Assembly: GCA_044220975.1 (NCBI GenBank)
Contig: JBGAPZ010000002.1
Span: forward strand, 1-64,000
Source of the DNA: SZUA-430 sp044220975
GTDB lineage: Bacteria > Pseudomonadota > Alphaproteobacteria > Micropepsales > Micropepsaceae
Reading direction: 5' to 3'
Length of the DNA stretch: 64,000 bases
Below are positions 26,103 to 34,723 of the stretch, piece by piece (the first letter of the stretch is position 1; each line of letters opens with the position of its first letter). The notes beneath the pieces were generated by a model. That model was not told the DNA's origin. It made no database searches and saw only the letters and a list, made by a program, of their open reading frames with translations. The position numbers and the translations under genes were made by a program.

Positions 26103-26669
26103 TTAGTTTACGGCGCTAAACTGCGCGACGGTTTTGGGTTCTAATTTCGATTGAAAGAACGTGTAGGAAAGCGTGACGGTCGCGACGTCCTTCGTCTCTG
26201 GATCGGTTGCGATCGCAGGATCGACGAAATAGGCGACACCAAAGCGCGCGGACTGGCCGGGTTTCAATTCCTGGCCGTCTTCGCAGAAGCATTTGATCTT
26301 GTTGAAGTACTTCGCGGCTTTGAGCGGCGTGACGTTGAACTTCGCAATACCGACCACCGGCTTGCTGCCGACGTTGCGGGCGCGAAAGTAATCCACGGTG
26401 TTTTGGCCTAGGCGAATTTCGGTCGACACTTTTTCGCCGCGGAACTCCCATGGCAATTCCGGCGCGACATTCGTGTCGAAGCGCACTTGGATCGTGGTGG
26501 CAGACGTGCTGGCCGATGGGGCGCTGAACAGCCTCGGCGTGCCGTCGTAACCTGTCGCGGCGCAGAAGAAGCGATAGAACGGCGCCGATGCGTACGTGAG
26601 GCCGATCATGCCCACGAACACCGCCATGCAGGTCATGAACACTTTGTCGTTGCGGTCGAGCTTGCGCAT
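26103..26669 (-). CDS. ctaG: Cytochrome c oxidase assembly protein CtaG/Cox11
   Basis: Copper chaperone for the CuB site of subunit I. A 188-residue membrane-anchored protein: one N-terminal helix (VFMTCMAVFVGMIGLTYAS), then a periplasmic beta domain with the copper-binding CFC motif in KIKCFCEDGQ near residue 125 and the conserved YFVDP. It sits between the coxF-like gene and coxC. Confidence 0.97.
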   Translation of the reverse strand: MRKLDRNDKVFMTCMAVFVGMIGLTYASAPFYRFFCAATGYDGTPRLFSAPSASTSATTIQVRFDTNVAPELPWEFRGEKVSTEIRLGQNTVDYFRARNVGSKPVVGIAKFNVTPLKAAKYFNKIKCFCEDGQELKPGQSARFGVAYFVDPAIATDPETKDVATVTLSYTFFQSKLEPKTVAQFSAVN

Positions 26670-26681
26670 CGCGTCAACCCC

Positions 26682-26822
26682 TCACAACGGCCGGTTGGCG
26701 ATGTTGCCGCCGAGCTTGACGACCGTCACGACGAACACCAGCACCACGAAGGCCAACAAAACGCCGGCCAGCGCCCAGTTGCGCTGATTGCGTTTGCGGA
26801 GCTCTTCGGGGGGCAAGCTCAT
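26682..26822 (-). CDS. Small CoxF-like single-helix membrane protein
   Basis: A 46-residue reading frame: a charged, Arg-rich start (MSLPPEELRKRNQRN), one hydrophobic helix (WALAGVLLAFVVLVFVVTVVK), then a short tail ending NIANRPL. It starts with ATG overlapping the ctaB stop (ATGA) and ends 13 bases before ctaG. A short single-helix ORF (CoxF) is found at this exact position, between ctaB and ctaG, in many alphaproteobacterial cox operons. Too short for most automatic gene callers. Its role in oxidase assembly is not established. Confidence 0.8.
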   Translation of the reverse strand: MSLPPEELRKRNQRNWALAGVLLAFVVLVFVVTVVKLGGNIANRPL

Positions 26823-27745
26823 GGGGCCAAGCCAATCAGCTTCTCAGCGGCGAGCGCGGTGAAGAGGGCGAACAGATAAAAGATCGAGAACGCAAAAACG
26901 CGCAATGCCATCGTGCGCTCACGTTCGGCGGACGCGAACCACAGAACGACGGAGAGAGCGATGAAGGCAACGCTGCCAACGGCTGCGGTGATGCCATAGA
27001 CGAGGCCGGCAAAACCCAACGCATAAGGCGCGATAGCGGAGGCTGTAAGCAGCAGCGTGTACGCGACGATGTGATTGCGCGTTGCCCGCGATCCCTTGAC
27101 GACCGGGAGCATCGGCACTTTCGCGCGCGCGTAGTCGTCACTGCCGGCAAGGGCCAGCGCCCAGAAATGCGGTGGCGTCCAGAGGAAGATGATGAGGAAC
27201 AGCATCCACGGAAGCGGGTCGAACGCGTGGCCGTTGACCGCCGCCCATCCGATCACCGGCGGGAGCGCACCTGCGGCGCCGCCGATGACGATGTTCTGCA
27301 CCGTCGAGCGCTTTAGCCACATCGTGTAGACGAAGATGTAAAAGGCGATGGTGGCGGCGAGCAAAATCGCCGGCACGTAGCCGACAAGGAACGCCATCGC
27401 AAAGACGCTGAAGGCAGCAAGCGTTCCGCCGAACTCAAGCGCCTCTTGCCGGCCGATCTTGCCTGACGGCACCGGGCGCGTGCGGGTGCGGGTCATGATT
27501 GCGTCGATGTCGGCATCGTACCATTGGTTCAACGCACCGGCAGCGCCTGCGCCGACAGCGATGCACAGAAGGGCCGCGAACGCGATGACCGGACTTATCG
27601 TGCCGGGCGCGACGATCATCGCGGCCAGCGCGGTGAAAACGACGAGCGACATCACCCGCGGCTTCAGCAGCGCCACATAGTCCGAAGGGCCCGCGAGAGA
27701 TGCGCGAGCCCCTTCAGCGTCAAACGATGCGGCAATCGGGGTCAA
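26819..27745 (-). CDS. ctaB: Protoheme IX farnesyltransferase (heme O synthase)
   Basis: UbiA-superfamily membrane enzyme adding a farnesyl group to heme B, giving heme O, the precursor of heme a. The DxxxD signature is NQWYDADIDAIMTRTRTRP, with about nine helices. The start was set at TTG 27745, which overlaps the coxA stop and has GGAGGG eight bases upstream; this gives 308 residues, the usual size. The longer frame to 27844 lies inside coxA and is rejected. The stop overlaps the coxF-like ATG. Confidence 0.95.
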   Translation of the reverse strand: MTPIAASFDAEGARASLAGPSDYVALLKPRVMSLVVFTALAAMIVAPGTISPVIAFAALLCIAVGAGAAGALNQWYDADIDAIMTRTRTRPVPSGKIGRQEALEFGGTLAAFSVFAMAFLVGYVPAILLAATIAFYIFVYTMWLKRSTVQNIVIGGAAGALPPVIGWAAVNGHAFDPLPWMLFLIIFLWTPPHFWALALAGSDDYARAKVPMLPVVKGSRATRNHIVAYTLLLTASAIAPYALGFAGLVYGITAAVGSVAFIALSVVLWFASAERERTMALRVFAFSIFYLFALFTALAAEKLIGLAP

Positions 27746-29361
27746 TGCCCGTGCCCTCCAGTGATCTTCGGCAGTTCGTTGAACTGGTGGAACGGCGGCG
27801 GCGACGGCAGCGTCCATTCCAGCGTCGTTGCATGCGGGCCCCACGGGTTGGCCGCAGCCTTACGCTTGACCACGAACATCTCGATCAGCACCGCGAGGAA
27901 GATCAGGACGCCGACACCGGAGATATAGGAGCCGACGGACGAGATGTAGTTCCAGTAAGCGTACGCGTCCGGATAGTCGATGTAGCGGCGCGGCATTCCC
28001 GCCAGCCCCAAGAAATGCTGCGGGAAAAAGACGAGGTTCACACCGACGAACGTGCACCAGAAATGCAGGTGGCCCAGAAACTCGTTGTACATGTAGCCCC
28101 ACATCTTCGGCGCCCAATAATAGAAGCCGGCGAAGATCGCGAAGACAGCGCCTAGCGATAGGACGTAGTGGAAGTGAGCCACGACATAGTAGGTGTCGTG
28201 CAGCGAGGTATCGACGCCCGAATTCGCGAGCACGACGCCGGTGACGCCGCCGACCGTGAACAGGAAGATGAATCCGATCGCCCAGACCATCGGGACCTTG
28301 AACTCGATCGAGCCGCCCCACATCGTTGCGATCCAAGAGAAGATCTTGATGCCGGTGGGTACTGCGATGACCATCGTCGCGGCAACGAAATAAGCTTCCG
28401 TGTTGAAGCTCATTCCCACGGTGTACATGTGGTGCGCCCAGACGATGAAGCCGATCGCACCAATCGCCACCATCGCGTAGGCCATGCCGAGGTAGCCGAA
28501 CACCGGCTTCTTCGAGAACGTCGAGACGATCTGGCTGATCATGCCGAAGCCCGGAAGGATGAGGATGTAGACCTCCGGGTGACCGAAGAACCAGAACAGA
28601 TGCTGGAATAGGATCGGGTCGCCGTTACCGGCGGGATCGAAGAACGTCGTGCCGAAGTTGCGGTCGGTGAGCAGCATCGTGATCGCGCCCGCGAGAACAG
28701 GGAGCGAGAGCAGCAGCAGGAACACCGTCACCAGGATCGACCAAACGAAGAGCGGCATGCGGTGCAAGGTCATGCCCGGCGCGCGCATGTTGAAGATCGT
28801 CGTGATGAAGTTGATGGCGCCCAAAATCGACGAGGCGCCCGCGATGTGGAGCGACAAAATCGCAAAGTCCATCGCGGGGCCAGGCGAGCCGGTCGTAGAA
28901 AGCGGCGCGTAGATCGTCCACCCGCCGCCGACACCGTGCCCACCGCTGTCGCCCTCGACGAACATCGAGAGGATCAACAGGGTGAACGAGAACGGCAGCA
29001 ACCAGAACGAGATGTTGTTCATGCGCGGGAACGCCATGTCGGGCGCCCCGATCATCAGCGGCACGAACCAGTTGCCGAAGCCGCCGATCATCGCGGGCAT
29101 GACCATGAAGAAGATCATGATCAGCGCGTGGGCGGTTACGAAGACGTTGTAGAGATGCTCGTCGCCAGCGAAATACTGCACGCCCGGGTTCTGCAACTCC
29201 ATGCGGATCGCGATGGAGAGCGCGCCGCCGATCAACCCCGCGATAATCGCGAAGATGATGTACATCGTGCCGATGTCTTTGTGGTTCGTCGAATAGACGT
29301 AGCGGCGCCACCCGGTCGGATGGTGATCGTGGTGCTCGTCAGCGTGTTGAGCGGTCGCCAT
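27742..29361 (-). CDS. ctaD: Cytochrome c oxidase subunit I
   Basis: Catalytic subunit of the aa3-type terminal oxidase, 539 residues, twelve helices. It holds heme a and the heme a3-CuB center. Visible ligand segments: TAHALIMIFFMVMPAM for the heme a His, WFFGHPEVYILILPGFG for the CuB His cross-linked to Tyr, WAHHMY for two CuB His, and HFHYVLSLG for both heme His. It transfers electrons from cytochrome c to oxygen and pumps protons. Confidence 0.99.
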   Translation of the reverse strand: MATAQHADEHHDHHPTGWRRYVYSTNHKDIGTMYIIFAIIAGLIGGALSIAIRMELQNPGVQYFAGDEHLYNVFVTAHALIMIFFMVMPAMIGGFGNWFVPLMIGAPDMAFPRMNNISFWLLPFSFTLLILSMFVEGDSGGHGVGGGWTIYAPLSTTGSPGPAMDFAILSLHIAGASSILGAINFITTIFNMRAPGMTLHRMPLFVWSILVTVFLLLLSLPVLAGAITMLLTDRNFGTTFFDPAGNGDPILFQHLFWFFGHPEVYILILPGFGMISQIVSTFSKKPVFGYLGMAYAMVAIGAIGFIVWAHHMYTVGMSFNTEAYFVAATMVIAVPTGIKIFSWIATMWGGSIEFKVPMVWAIGFIFLFTVGGVTGVVLANSGVDTSLHDTYYVVAHFHYVLSLGAVFAIFAGFYYWAPKMWGYMYNEFLGHLHFWCTFVGVNLVFFPQHFLGLAGMPRRYIDYPDAYAYWNYISSVGSYISGVGVLIFLAVLIEMFVVKRKAAANPWGPHATTLEWTLPSPPPFHQFNELPKITGGHGH

Positions 29362-29384
29362 AGTTATCGAACTCCTGAATAGCG

Positions 29385-30230
29385 TTAGCGCGCGGCGAGC
29401 GCGGTGGACGCGCCGTCAGCTGCTGCGAATTTCTTCTTGGCCTCTTCGATCCACTGGTCGAAACGCTCTTGGCTCACGACTTCGACGGCGATCGGCATGA
29501 AGGCATGCTTGGCGCCGCAGAGCTCTGAGCACTGGCCGTAGAACACGCCTTCGCGCTCGGCCTTGAACCAGGTTTCGTTCAGCTTTCCCGGAACGGCGTC
29601 GATTTTCGCACCGAAGGCTGGAATCGTCCAGGAGTGGATGACGTCCTGGGACGTCACGATAACGCGCACGACCTTACCCACCGGCACCACGACGCGATTG
29701 TCGACGCCAAGGAGGCGGGGCTCACCGGCCTTTGCCGCGTCCGCGTCCGACAGCATCAAAGCGTCGAACGTCAGTCCGCCCTGGTCAGGGTATTCGTAGG
29801 ACCAAAACCATTGGTGCCCGATTGCCTTGACCGTCAGGTCGACATTGGGCGGAACGATTTCGCCTTCGCGCAGCAGGCGGATCGAGGGAATTGCGATCAG
29901 CCCTAAGATCAAAATCGGGATGATCGTCCAAACGACCTCTATCAACGTGTTGTGCGACCAGGTTGCCGGCTTCGGGTTCATGCGCGCGTTGTAGCGAACC
30001 ATCACCCAGAGCAAGAGGCCGAGCACGAACAACGTGATGAGCGTGATGATGACGAGTAGCAGGTTGTGGAAATTGGTGATCGCTTGCATGTGCGCGGTCG
30101 CAGCCGGCATCAAGTTGATCTGCCGGTCGACCGCGTGGCTGCCGTCGACGGCCCATGCCAAACCGGTTCCAAAAATCAGCGCGGCAAGCGCCGACAATGA
30201 CGTGATTCCAAATCGCGTAAATGCGCGCAT
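29385..30230 (-). CDS. ctaC: Cytochrome c oxidase subunit II
   Basis: CuA-carrying subunit, 281 residues. Signal peptide (SALAALIFGTGLAWA), two membrane helices, then a periplasmic cupredoxin domain. CuA ligands are His in DVIHSW and the CSELCGAKHAFM cluster near residue 240 (two Cys, Glu, His, Met). It accepts electrons from cytochrome c. It is the first gene of the minus-strand cox block and is divergent from tldD. Confidence 0.98.
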   Translation of the reverse strand: MRAFTRFGITSLSALAALIFGTGLAWAVDGSHAVDRQINLMPAATAHMQAITNFHNLLLVIITLITLFVLGLLLWVMVRYNARMNPKPATWSHNTLIEVVWTIIPILILGLIAIPSIRLLREGEIVPPNVDLTVKAIGHQWFWSYEYPDQGGLTFDALMLSDADAAKAGEPRLLGVDNRVVVPVGKVVRVIVTSQDVIHSWTIPAFGAKIDAVPGKLNETWFKAEREGVFYGQCSELCGAKHAFMPIAVEVVSQERFDQWIEEAKKKFAAADGASTALAAR

Positions 30231-30268
30231 GCGCTTGTTTAGCCCCGTTCGAGCGAATGATTGGAAAT

Positions 30269-30292
30269 CCCAAGGAGAATCGTCACCTTGGG
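30269..30292. promoter_or_regulatory. Hairpin in the coxB leader region
   Basis: CCCAAGG (30269-30275) pairs with CCTTGGG (30286-30292), and outer AGCCCC/GGGGCT (30241-30246 and 30290-30295) offers an alternative pairing. It lies about 40-60 bases upstream of the coxB start, so it could be an operator or a leader-RNA structure. No known riboswitch is recognised in this 224-base divergent gap. Confidence 0.35.
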
Positions 30293-30454
30293 GCTCAGAC
30301 CCGTGAATAGTTTTAGTGGACGCGGTTTAGCGGCGCAGGCGGTGCAACGCCATTGCGACCTTATGCCACAATATATAGACGTCTGCGATTGACGGTCGCC
30401 GTAGAGCTTCTACCTTCCGTCACGCGATCCATTCTCAAGACGAGGCCCAAGTGC

Positions 30455-31879
30455 ATGAGCAACGCTGGCGATCTGTTCTTCTCTAAGACCGGGCTTGATC
30501 GCGGCGCGGTCGAGCGGATTGCCGCGGATGCGCTAAAGGGTGCGGACGACGGCGAGTTGTTCCTCGAATACCGGCTGACCGAAAGCTTCGTTTTCGACGA
30601 CGGGCGCATGAAGTCGGCGAGTTTCGACACGACCCAAGGGTTCGGTTTGCGAGCGGTCGCTGGCGAGGCGATCGGATTTGCACACGCGTCGGACTTGAGC
30701 GAGGCCGCGATTCGGCGCGCGGCCGGCGCGGTGCAAGCCGTCAAGAGTGGCTACACGGGTTCGTGGGCCGCCGGGCCGCAGCGGACGAACGTGAAGCTCT
30801 ACGCCGACGCAAACCCTATCGACGGCACACCGTTCGAGGTGAAGACCAAGCTGCTCGGCGATATCGACGCCTATGCACGGGCGAAGGATTCGCGGGTGAG
30901 ACAGGTTTCGTGCTCGCTATCCGGCGAATGGCAGGCGATCGAAATTATGCGTCCCGACGGCATGACGGTGCGGGACGTGCGGCCGCTGGTGCGGCTCAAC
31001 GTGTCAATCGTGGCAGGCGAAGGCGAGCGCCAAGAATCCGGTTCGCACGGGATGGGCGGCCGGACGTCCTACGAGTTCTACATGAAGCCCGAAACCTGGA
31101 AGGGTGCGGTGGACGAGGCGCTGCGTCAGGCGCTCGTCAATCTGCAGTCCGTTCCGGCACCGGCCGGCGTGATGCCCGTCGTGCTGGGGGCCGGGTGGCC
31201 CGGCATCTTGTTGCACGAGGCCATCGGGCACGGGCTTGAGGGCGATTTCAACCGCAAGAAGACAAGTGCTTTCGCGGGACTGTTGGGTGAGCGCGTGGCA
31301 TCGCCCGGCGTGACCGTCGTCGACGATGGGACGATCGACGCGCGGCGCGGGTCGCTTTCGGTGGATGACGAAGGGACACCGACGAGCCGCACAGTGCTGA
31401 TTGAGGACGGCATTCTCAAAGGCTATCTGCAGGATCGTCAGAACGCGCGGTTGATGGGAATGAAGGCGACCGGCAACGGTCGACGGCAATCCTACGGCTG
31501 CTCCGTGATGCCGCGCATGACGAACACGTTCATGCTCGCGGGCCAACACGACCCTGGCGAGATTTTGCGCAGCGTGAAGAACGGCATCTATGCCGTGAAC
31601 TTCGGCGGTGGGCAGGTCGACATCACGAGCGGCAAATTCGTGTTTTCTTGCACGGAGGCCTATCTCATCGAAGACGGGAAAGTTGGAGCGCCGGTCAAAG
31701 GTGCCACACTGATCGGCAACGGGCCGGACGCTCTGACCAAGGTGAAGATGATCGGCAACGATCTGAAGCTCGACACCGGCATCGGCACGTGTGGCAAGAA
31801 CGGGCAAAGCGTGCCGGTCGGCGTTGGGCAACCGACGCTCTTGATCGAGGGCCTTACCGTCGGAGGGACGGCGGCCTAA
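30455..31879 (+). CDS. tldD: Metalloprotease TldD
   Basis: Catalytic subunit of the TldD/TldE protease that degrades or matures small peptides (microcin B17 and CcdA in E. coli). 474 residues from ATG 30455, preceded by GAGG nine bases upstream. The zinc motif is HEAIGHGLEGD (HExxxH) near residue 255, followed by a Cys ligand region near SCTEAYLIEDG. Its partner TldE is encoded at 50.1 kb. tldD beside and divergent from coxB is a common alphaproteobacterial arrangement. Confidence 0.96.
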   Translation: MSNAGDLFFSKTGLDRGAVERIAADALKGADDGELFLEYRLTESFVFDDGRMKSASFDTTQGFGLRAVAGEAIGFAHASDLSEAAIRRAAGAVQAVKSGYTGSWAAGPQRTNVKLYADANPIDGTPFEVKTKLLGDIDAYARAKDSRVRQVSCSLSGEWQAIEIMRPDGMTVRDVRPLVRLNVSIVAGEGERQESGSHGMGGRTSYEFYMKPETWKGAVDEALRQALVNLQSVPAPAGVMPVVLGAGWPGILLHEAIGHGLEGDFNRKKTSAFAGLLGERVASPGVTVVDDGTIDARRGSLSVDDEGTPTSRTVLIEDGILKGYLQDRQNARLMGMKATGNGRRQSYGCSVMPRMTNTFMLAGQHDPGEILRSVKNGIYAVNFGGGQVDITSGKFVFSCTEAYLIEDGKVGAPVKGATLIGNGPDALTKVKMIGNDLKLDTGIGTCGKNGQSVPVGVGQPTLLIEGLTVGGTAA

Positions 31880-31889
31880 AGTTGGCCGC

Positions 31890-32906
31890 ATGACCCAGTT
31901 GCAGCGGACTGCCGATGCCTCTTTCTACCGCGACCCTGCCCGCTTTGCGGCGGAGCGTGAGGGCGTGTTCGGACGCTCATGGCTCTTCATGGGGCATGAG
32001 TGCGAGCTTGCGCGTGAGGGCGATGTTCTGACGGCGACGTTGGCCGGGTATCCGATCATCGTGGTGCGCAGCGCGAGCGGTCTCAAAGCGTTTCACAATG
32101 TGTGCCGGCACCGCGCGGGGCCGCTGTTCGAGGGCGAGCGCGGCAACTGCGGCGGCGCCTTGACGTGCCGGTATCACGGCTGGGTCTACACACTGGACGG
32201 GCGGCTTCGGAGTGCGCGCGATTTTGGTGCGGCTTCCGGGTTCGATCCGCGCGACTACGCACTCTTCGAACTGAAGGTCGAGACATGGCGCGGCTTCGTG
32301 TTCGTCAACGCGGACGCGAAGGCCCCTGCCCTCGCCGCGCATCTGGCCCCGCTCGATGCACGGTTGGTTGGGCGAGAATTGGAGTCGCTCGCTCACGCGG
32401 GCCGCCGTACGCACGACATCGCGTGCAACTGGAAGATCTACGCCGAGAATTATCTTGAGGGGTATCACATCCCGCTCGTACATCCGCAGCTGAACGCGGA
32501 AGTTGACGCGACGAAGTATGCGGTGAAGGTCGAGGGCGCGCTTTGCTTTCATCACGCGCCGCCGAAAGTGACGGACGGCGTCTATGACGGGCTTTGGGCG
32601 TTTGCGCTACCGAACCTCGGCCTTAACGTCTACGAACACGGGTTGATGGTGGAGCGGATGGTGCCGATGGGAATCGGCGGCACGAGGCTGATCTACGATT
32701 TCTATTTGACGCCAGACGCGGCGACGGACCCGTACCGGCGCCAGCAGGTGGTCGGCATGTCGGCGATCGTGACGGCCGAAGACAAGTGGATCTGCGAGCG
32801 GGTGCAGGCGAACATTGAGGCGGGCGTGTATCAGACCGGGGTTCTTTCGCCGAAACACGAAACGGGCGTGGCCTGGTTTCAAGCGTTCGTGGCCGGCGCG
32901 GTGTGA
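31890..32906 (+). CDS. Rieske non-heme iron oxygenase, alpha-subunit type
   Basis: A 338-residue oxygenase. The Rieske [2Fe-2S] ligands are CRHRA (near residue 71) and CRYHGW (near 90). The mononuclear iron site is NYLEGYHIPLVHP near residue 190 (His, His), with a further carboxylate expected downstream. The layout resembles choline/carnitine-type and ring-hydroxylating oxygenases, which need a separate reductase; none is nearby. The substrate is unknown. It starts ten bases after tldD. Confidence 0.9.
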   Translation: MTQLQRTADASFYRDPARFAAEREGVFGRSWLFMGHECELAREGDVLTATLAGYPIIVVRSASGLKAFHNVCRHRAGPLFEGERGNCGGALTCRYHGWVYTLDGRLRSARDFGAASGFDPRDYALFELKVETWRGFVFVNADAKAPALAAHLAPLDARLVGRELESLAHAGRRTHDIACNWKIYAENYLEGYHIPLVHPQLNAEVDATKYAVKVEGALCFHHAPPKVTDGVYDGLWAFALPNLGLNVYEHGLMVERMVPMGIGGTRLIYDFYLTPDAATDPYRRQQVVGMSAIVTAEDKWICERVQANIEAGVYQTGVLSPKHETGVAWFQAFVAGAV

Positions 32907-32990
32907 CGAGCGCCTCATCATTCGCATAGTCTGATGGCCTGGAGCCGCCTTGGGTACTAGGCTTCAGGGGTCGCCACGGAGCTTTGGCTC

Positions 32991-33443
32991 ATGATGTTTC
33001 GTGCTTCTCTCGCTTTTGTCTGTGCCACTGCGATCGCGGGTGCTGCCGACGTTGCTTTGCCGCCCATCGAGAGCATGAACTGCGATCAGATGATGGCCGA
33101 GCTTGTTGTGGCCGGTCAGAAGATGAACAGCCAGATGGACCCCGAATTCGCTCGGGAGGCGCAGGCGATGATGGACGAGGCGCAAGCCGGTCCCAGCACC
33201 GGCGCCATGGTTGGCGGCATAGCAATGGGAGTCGCGTGCTCGATCCCCGGCATCGGCATGTTCTGTATGGCGGCGCAGCAGACGCAGGCGATGACGCAAG
33301 GCGCTCAGGCCGAGCAGAACATCGAGCGGATGATGGCGCAGGCGGAACGCATGGAGAAGGCCATGGAAGGGATCGACGTGGACCGGATGCAGGCTCTTTC
33401 CGAACGCTTTGAAGCACAGGCGTGCAAGGTTCCGCAGCAATAG
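32991..33443 (+). CDS. Small secreted Met/Gln-rich protein of unknown function
   Basis: A 150-residue exported protein: signal peptide (ASLAFVCATAIAGAADV), then a helical, methionine- and glutamine-rich body with a short hydrophobic Gly-rich middle (GAMVGGIAMGVACSIPGIG) and four cysteines. The C-terminal 60 residues (QAEQNIERMMAQAERMEKA) look like an amphipathic helix. I do not recognise the family. Start ATG 32991 or the next codon, ATG 32994. Confidence 0.65.
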   Translation: MMFRASLAFVCATAIAGAADVALPPIESMNCDQMMAELVVAGQKMNSQMDPEFAREAQAMMDEAQAGPSTGAMVGGIAMGVACSIPGIGMFCMAAQQTQAMTQGAQAEQNIERMMAQAERMEKAMEGIDVDRMQALSERFEAQACKVPQQ

Positions 33444-33499
33444 TTGCGCACGCGCGTCAGGCCCCTATGATCGGCTATCGCCATTCGTAAGGAGCATCC

Positions 33500-34723
33500 A
33501 TGAGCGCGCGTCCGGAAGCCGTCGGCCTGTCGTCAACCAGGCTGGAGCGGATCGACCAATTCGTGCAGCGCAAGTACATCGACACCGGCAAGTTTTCTTG
33601 CGCGTCGGCGCTCGTTTGGCGGCGCGGTGAGATCGCGCATTTCTCGACGATCGGTCTTGCAGACGTCGAGCGGAAGAAGAAGGCGGCCGACGACACGATC
33701 TTTCGCATCTATTCGATGACGAAGCCGGTGACGTCGGTTGCGACGATGATGCTGGTGGAACAAGGTCTCATCGCGCTCGACGACCCCGTGCACAAATACA
33801 TTCCGGAATGGAAGGACCTTACGGTCTTCGCCGGCGGGTCGATCAACGTCGGCTTCAAGACGAAGGCGCCCGCGCGGCCGATGCTGGTCGTGGACTTGCT
33901 TCGACACACGTCGGGGCTGACTTACGGATTTCAGGAATCGACGAACGTCGACGCGGCCTACCGCAAGCACGGCATCGGCGAGTTGGTGAAGAGCGGTTCG
34001 CTGGACGAATGGGTGCAGACATTGGCGAAGATGCCGCTCGAGTTTTCGCCCGGCACGGCGTGGAACTATTCCATCTCAACGGACATCTTGGGCTACATCG
34101 TCGGCAAGGTGTCGGGCATGAAGTTCGAGGACTTCCTGCGCACGAAGATTTTTAAGCCGCTGGGCATGGTCGATACGGATTTTTGCGTGCATCCGGGCAA
34201 AGAGGCGCGGTTTGCGGCTTGTTATGCCGTGTCGCCGAAGAACCCGATGGCGCTCTACGACGATCCCGCGAAGAGTTCCTATCTCGAGATGCCGAATTTG
34301 ATCTCCGGCGGCGGCGGGTTGGTCTCGACGGTCAGCGACTATTTGAAGTTCTGCCGGATGCTGATCAACGGCGGCACGCTGGACGGCCTGCAGATCTTGA
34401 GCCCGAAAACAATTCAGCTCATGACGATGAACCATCTGCCAGACGGCAAGGACTTGCCCGCACTCTCGCGTTCGCTGTTCAGCGAGGCGGCTTATAACGG
34501 CATCGGTTTCGGGCTCGGCTTCTCGGTCACGATGGATCCTGCGAAGGCGATGATCCCCGGATCCGTCGGCGAATACTCGTGGGGCGGCGCGGCGTCGACC
34601 GCATTCTGGATCGACCCGAAGGAAGAGCTGATCGCGATCTTTATGACGCAGATCATCCCGTCGAGCTTCTATCCGATCCGCCGGGAGCTTCGCACGCTCG
34701 TCTATTCGGCGTTCACGAGCTGA
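33500..34723 (+). CDS. Beta-lactamase-fold serine hydrolase
   Basis: A 407-residue class C-type (PF00144) esterase/peptidase. Nucleophile motif SMTK (SxxK) near residue 74, YSIST as the Tyr motif near 193, and HTSGLTYGF before it. There is no signal peptide, so it is probably a cytoplasmic carboxylesterase of the EstB type rather than a beta-lactamase. GGAG lies about six bases before ATG 33500. The 3' end overlaps the convergent amidohydrolase by eleven bases. Confidence 0.9.
   Translation: MSARPEAVGLSSTRLERIDQFVQRKYIDTGKFSCASALVWRRGEIAHFSTIGLADVERKKKAADDTIFRIYSMTKPVTSVATMMLVEQGLIALDDPVHKYIPEWKDLTVFAGGSINVGFKTKAPARPMLVVDLLRHTSGLTYGFQESTNVDAAYRKHGIGELVKSGSLDEWVQTLAKMPLEFSPGTAWNYSISTDILGYIVGKVSGMKFEDFLRTKIFKPLGMVDTDFCVHPGKEARFAACYAVSPKNPMALYDDPAKSSYLEMPNLISGGGGLVSTVSDYLKFCRMLINGGTLDGLQILSPKTIQLMTMNHLPDGKDLPALSRSLFSEAAYNGIGFGLGFSVTMDPAKAMIPGSVGEYSWGGAASTAFWIDPKEELIAIFMTQIIPSSFYPIRRELRTLVYSAFTS

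Noticed and set aside
27746..27844. Upstream extension of ctaB
   Set aside because: It overlaps the coxA C-terminus in another frame; TTG 27745 has the ribosome-binding site.
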